From Erysipelotrichaceae bacterium (lineage in GTDB: Bacteria > Bacillota_I > Bacilli_A > Erysipelotrichales > Erysipelotrichaceae), in assembly GCA_030533035.1 (NCBI GenBank), contig JAUNJW010000044.1:1-6291 (forward strand): a stretch of 6,291 bases of DNA. Reading direction: 5' to 3'. Below, piece after piece: positions 4,754 through 6,291 of this stretch (position 1 is its first letter; each line of letters opens with the position of its first letter). The translations under genes were made by a program, and so were the position numbers. The notes under the pieces are model-generated. The model made no database searches. It was not told the origin of the DNA and saw only the letters and a list, made by a program, of their open reading frames with translations.

Positions 4754-6291
4754 ATGAAAAAACAATTTGATCCCCTGTTTACACCGTGGAAAATCGGTTC
4801 GTGTGAAATCAAAAACCGGATCGTCATGACTTCCATGGGCGGAACCAATCTGCTGGGCTGGATGGAAAAGAATCATTTTGACAAAGCCGGAGCTGATTTC
4901 ATCAAAACTGTCGCTGAAAACAACGCCGGCCTGATCCTGCCGGGCTGTCAGCCCGTCTATAATCCGATGGGCGGCGAATGGCTGTACCAGAACAAGAAGA
5001 TGTACAGGGATCTGGCGAAATGGATGCCTTCCTTCCATGAAACAGGCGCGAAGCTCTTTGTCCAGCTGACCGCCGGCTTCGGAAGGTCATTCACCATCAC
5101 AAAAATGATGGAAACCCTGTATTCAAACAGGCTGCTGAGAAAAATCTCGGGAACTGTCATGGATCTGGACAGGATCACAGCCAGCGCCTCGTACGCGCCT
5201 AACAGATGGAGCGACAAGGTTCCTTCCAGACCGATGACCGTTGAAGAAATCCAGGAGTTCATCGACGCGTTCGCAAAATGTGCCGTGCTTCTGAAAGAGG
5301 CAGGCGTTGACGGCGTCGAAGTCCATGCCGTTCATGAAGGCTATCTGCTTGACCAGTTCACCCTGAAATATGTCAATCACAGAACGGATGAGTACGGCGG
5401 ATCACTGGAAAACCGCTACCGCTTCGCGGCTGAAATCGTTAAGGCCATCAAACGGGAATGCGGGGAGGATTTCCCGGTTTCCCTGCGCTACAGCGTTGTC
5501 TCGAAAACAAAGGATTTCCGCAGCGGCGCCCTGCCCGGTGAAGAATATGAAGAGGCCGGCCGCGACATGGCGGAAAGTGAAATCGCGGCGAAGTTCCTGG
5601 AGGAAGCCGGCTATGACATGCTGAACTGCGACAACGGTACCTACGACGCCTGGTACTGGGCGCATCCGCCGGTCTATATGCCGGAAAACTGCAATCTCGC
5701 CGATACGGAGCACATCCGTCAGTTTGTGAATATTCCTGTAGTGGCAGCCGGAAGGCTCAATCCGCTGACAGCGGCACAATCCATCGCAGAAGGAAAGATC
5801 GACGCAGCCGGATTTGCGAGAAACTTCCTGGCCGATCCTGAATGGGTCACAAAGATGATCAATGATCAGGAAGAGGAAATCAGACCCTGCATCCTATGCC
5901 ATAACGGCTGTTTCAACATGGCCCACTATAAAGGCGTGCCGAATGACCAGCCTCTTTCCGATTCCCTGCATCTGGCAAGATGCGCCGTCAACGCGGAAAC
6001 AATGCAGAAAGACAGACACTTTATCAAAAAAACAAAGAAACCGCAGAAGGTGATCATTGTCGGCGGCGGCATCGGCGGTATGGAAACGGCCAGGGTGCTG
6101 AAACTGAGAGGACATACACCAATCATCTATGAGAAATCCGGTGTGCTCGGCGGCACATTCATTCCCGCCAGCTCAGAATCCTATAAAGGAAAACTACGGG
6201 ATCTGCTTGAATGGTACCGGCGTCAGATGAAGGAAATGAAAATTGAAATCCATCTGAATGAGAGAATCGGCTCCGCTTCCGAATTCGGTGA
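4754..6291 (+). CDS. NADH:flavin oxidoreductase with FMN barrel, 4Fe-4S and FAD domains (2,4-dienoyl-CoA reductase/BaiCD type), 3' end outside window
   Basis: 512 codons are visible and the frame is open to the end. An Old-Yellow-Enzyme-type FMN TIM barrel fills about residues 5-345: PWKIG...KNRIVMTSMG near the start, VEVHAVHEGYLLDQF with H191 and H194, and RTDEYGGSLENRYRF (210-224). C379, C382, C386 and C410 are the likely 4Fe-4S ligands. A Rossmann motif, VIIVGGGIGGMETA, begins at 433 and opens the FAD/NAD(P)H domain. Such enzymes pass hydride from NAD(P)H through FAD, 4Fe-4S and FMN to an activated C=C bond. The AVHEGYLLDQF form and the WYWAHPPVY segment recall bile-acid enone reductases (BaiCD/BaiH) and clostridial enoate reductases more than E. 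coli FadH, but the substrate is not determined. Relatives are about 640-690 residues, so about 130-180 are missing. ATG 4754 follows AAAGAGG at an 8-base spacing. Confidence 0.9.
   Translation, partial: MKKQFDPLFTPWKIGSCEIKNRIVMTSMGGTNLLGWMEKNHFDKAGADFIKTVAENNAGLILPGCQPVYNPMGGEWLYQNKKMYRDLAKWMPSFHETGAKLFVQLTAGFGRSFTITKMMETLYSNRLLRKISGTVMDLDRITASASYAPNRWSDKVPSRPMTVEEIQEFIDAFAKCAVLLKEAGVDGVEVHAVHEGYLLDQFTLKYVNHRTDEYGGSLENRYRFAAEIVKAIKRECGEDFPVSLRYSVVSKTKDFRSGALPGEEYEEAGRDMAESEIAAKFLEEAGYDMLNCDNGTYDAWYWAHPPVYMPENCNLADTEHIRQFVNIPVVAAGRLNPLTAAQSIAEGKIDAAGFARNFLADPEWVTKMINDQEEEIRPCILCHNGCFNMAHYKGVPNDQPLSDSLHLARCAVNAETMQKDRHFIKKTKKPQKVIIVGGGIGGMETARVLKLRGHTPIIYEKSGVLGGTFIPASSESYKGKLRDLLEWYRRQMKEMKIEIHLNERIGSASEFG

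Noticed and set aside
5370..5779. Overlapping reading frames on both strands inside the flavoenzyme gene (5370-5624 plus, 5402-5779 minus)
   Set aside because: They are out-of-frame or antisense shadows. The main frame carries continuous flavoenzyme motifs across the same bases.

Overview
The window reads as a compact chromosomal segment of a low-to-mid G+C Gram-positive bacterium (Bacillota), probably an anaerobe. I infer this from the strong AGGAGG-type ribosome binding sites, a sigma-A promoter of near-consensus form, the T-tailed hairpin terminators, a DegV/FakB-type lipid-binding protein, a double-glycine leader peptide and an iron-sulfur flavin enoate-reductase-type enzyme. An Erysipelotrichia- or Clostridia-like gut organism is a reasonable guess, but nothing here fixes the genus. 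No mobile element, CRISPR array, tRNA or rRNA gene was seen, and no gene-free stretch exceeds about 110 bases.

Layout. Positions 1-393 (+) hold the end of an unrecognised protein, perhaps a small lipoprotein cut by the window edge. It converges on a minus-strand gene (421-831) for a DNPH1/Rcl-type 2'-deoxynucleoside 5'-phosphate N-hydrolase, and a hairpin between them could stop transcription both ways. A 47-bp divergent intergenic region (832-878) separates that gene from a plus-strand unit: a Nudix ADP-ribose pyrophosphatase (879-1430), an S9-family serine peptidase (1427-3406, overlapping by ATGA), and a small protein with a double-glycine leader (3423 or 3447 to 3734). A clear sigma-A promoter (3781-3809) then drives a monocistronic DegV-family gene (3843-4679), closed by a strong intrinsic terminator (4692-4723). 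A perfect TATAAT sits one base after that terminator's T tract and probably starts the last gene, a flavin/iron-sulfur oxidoreductase of the 2,4-dienoyl-CoA reductase/BaiCD type (4754 onward), which runs off the window end.

How they fit together. The hydrolase and the Nudix enzyme both break down nucleotide-derived metabolites from a shared divergent control region, which suggests nucleotide clean-up or salvage. The cytosolic peptidase would degrade short peptides. The DegV protein (fatty acid carrier) and the oxidoreductase (enoyl or steroid-type double-bond reduction) have their own promoters and are linked to the rest only by position. The least ordinary item is the double-glycine-leader protein: it has a textbook leader, but an acidic, cysteine-free cargo of about 80 residues and no exporter, immunity gene or modification enzyme in view.
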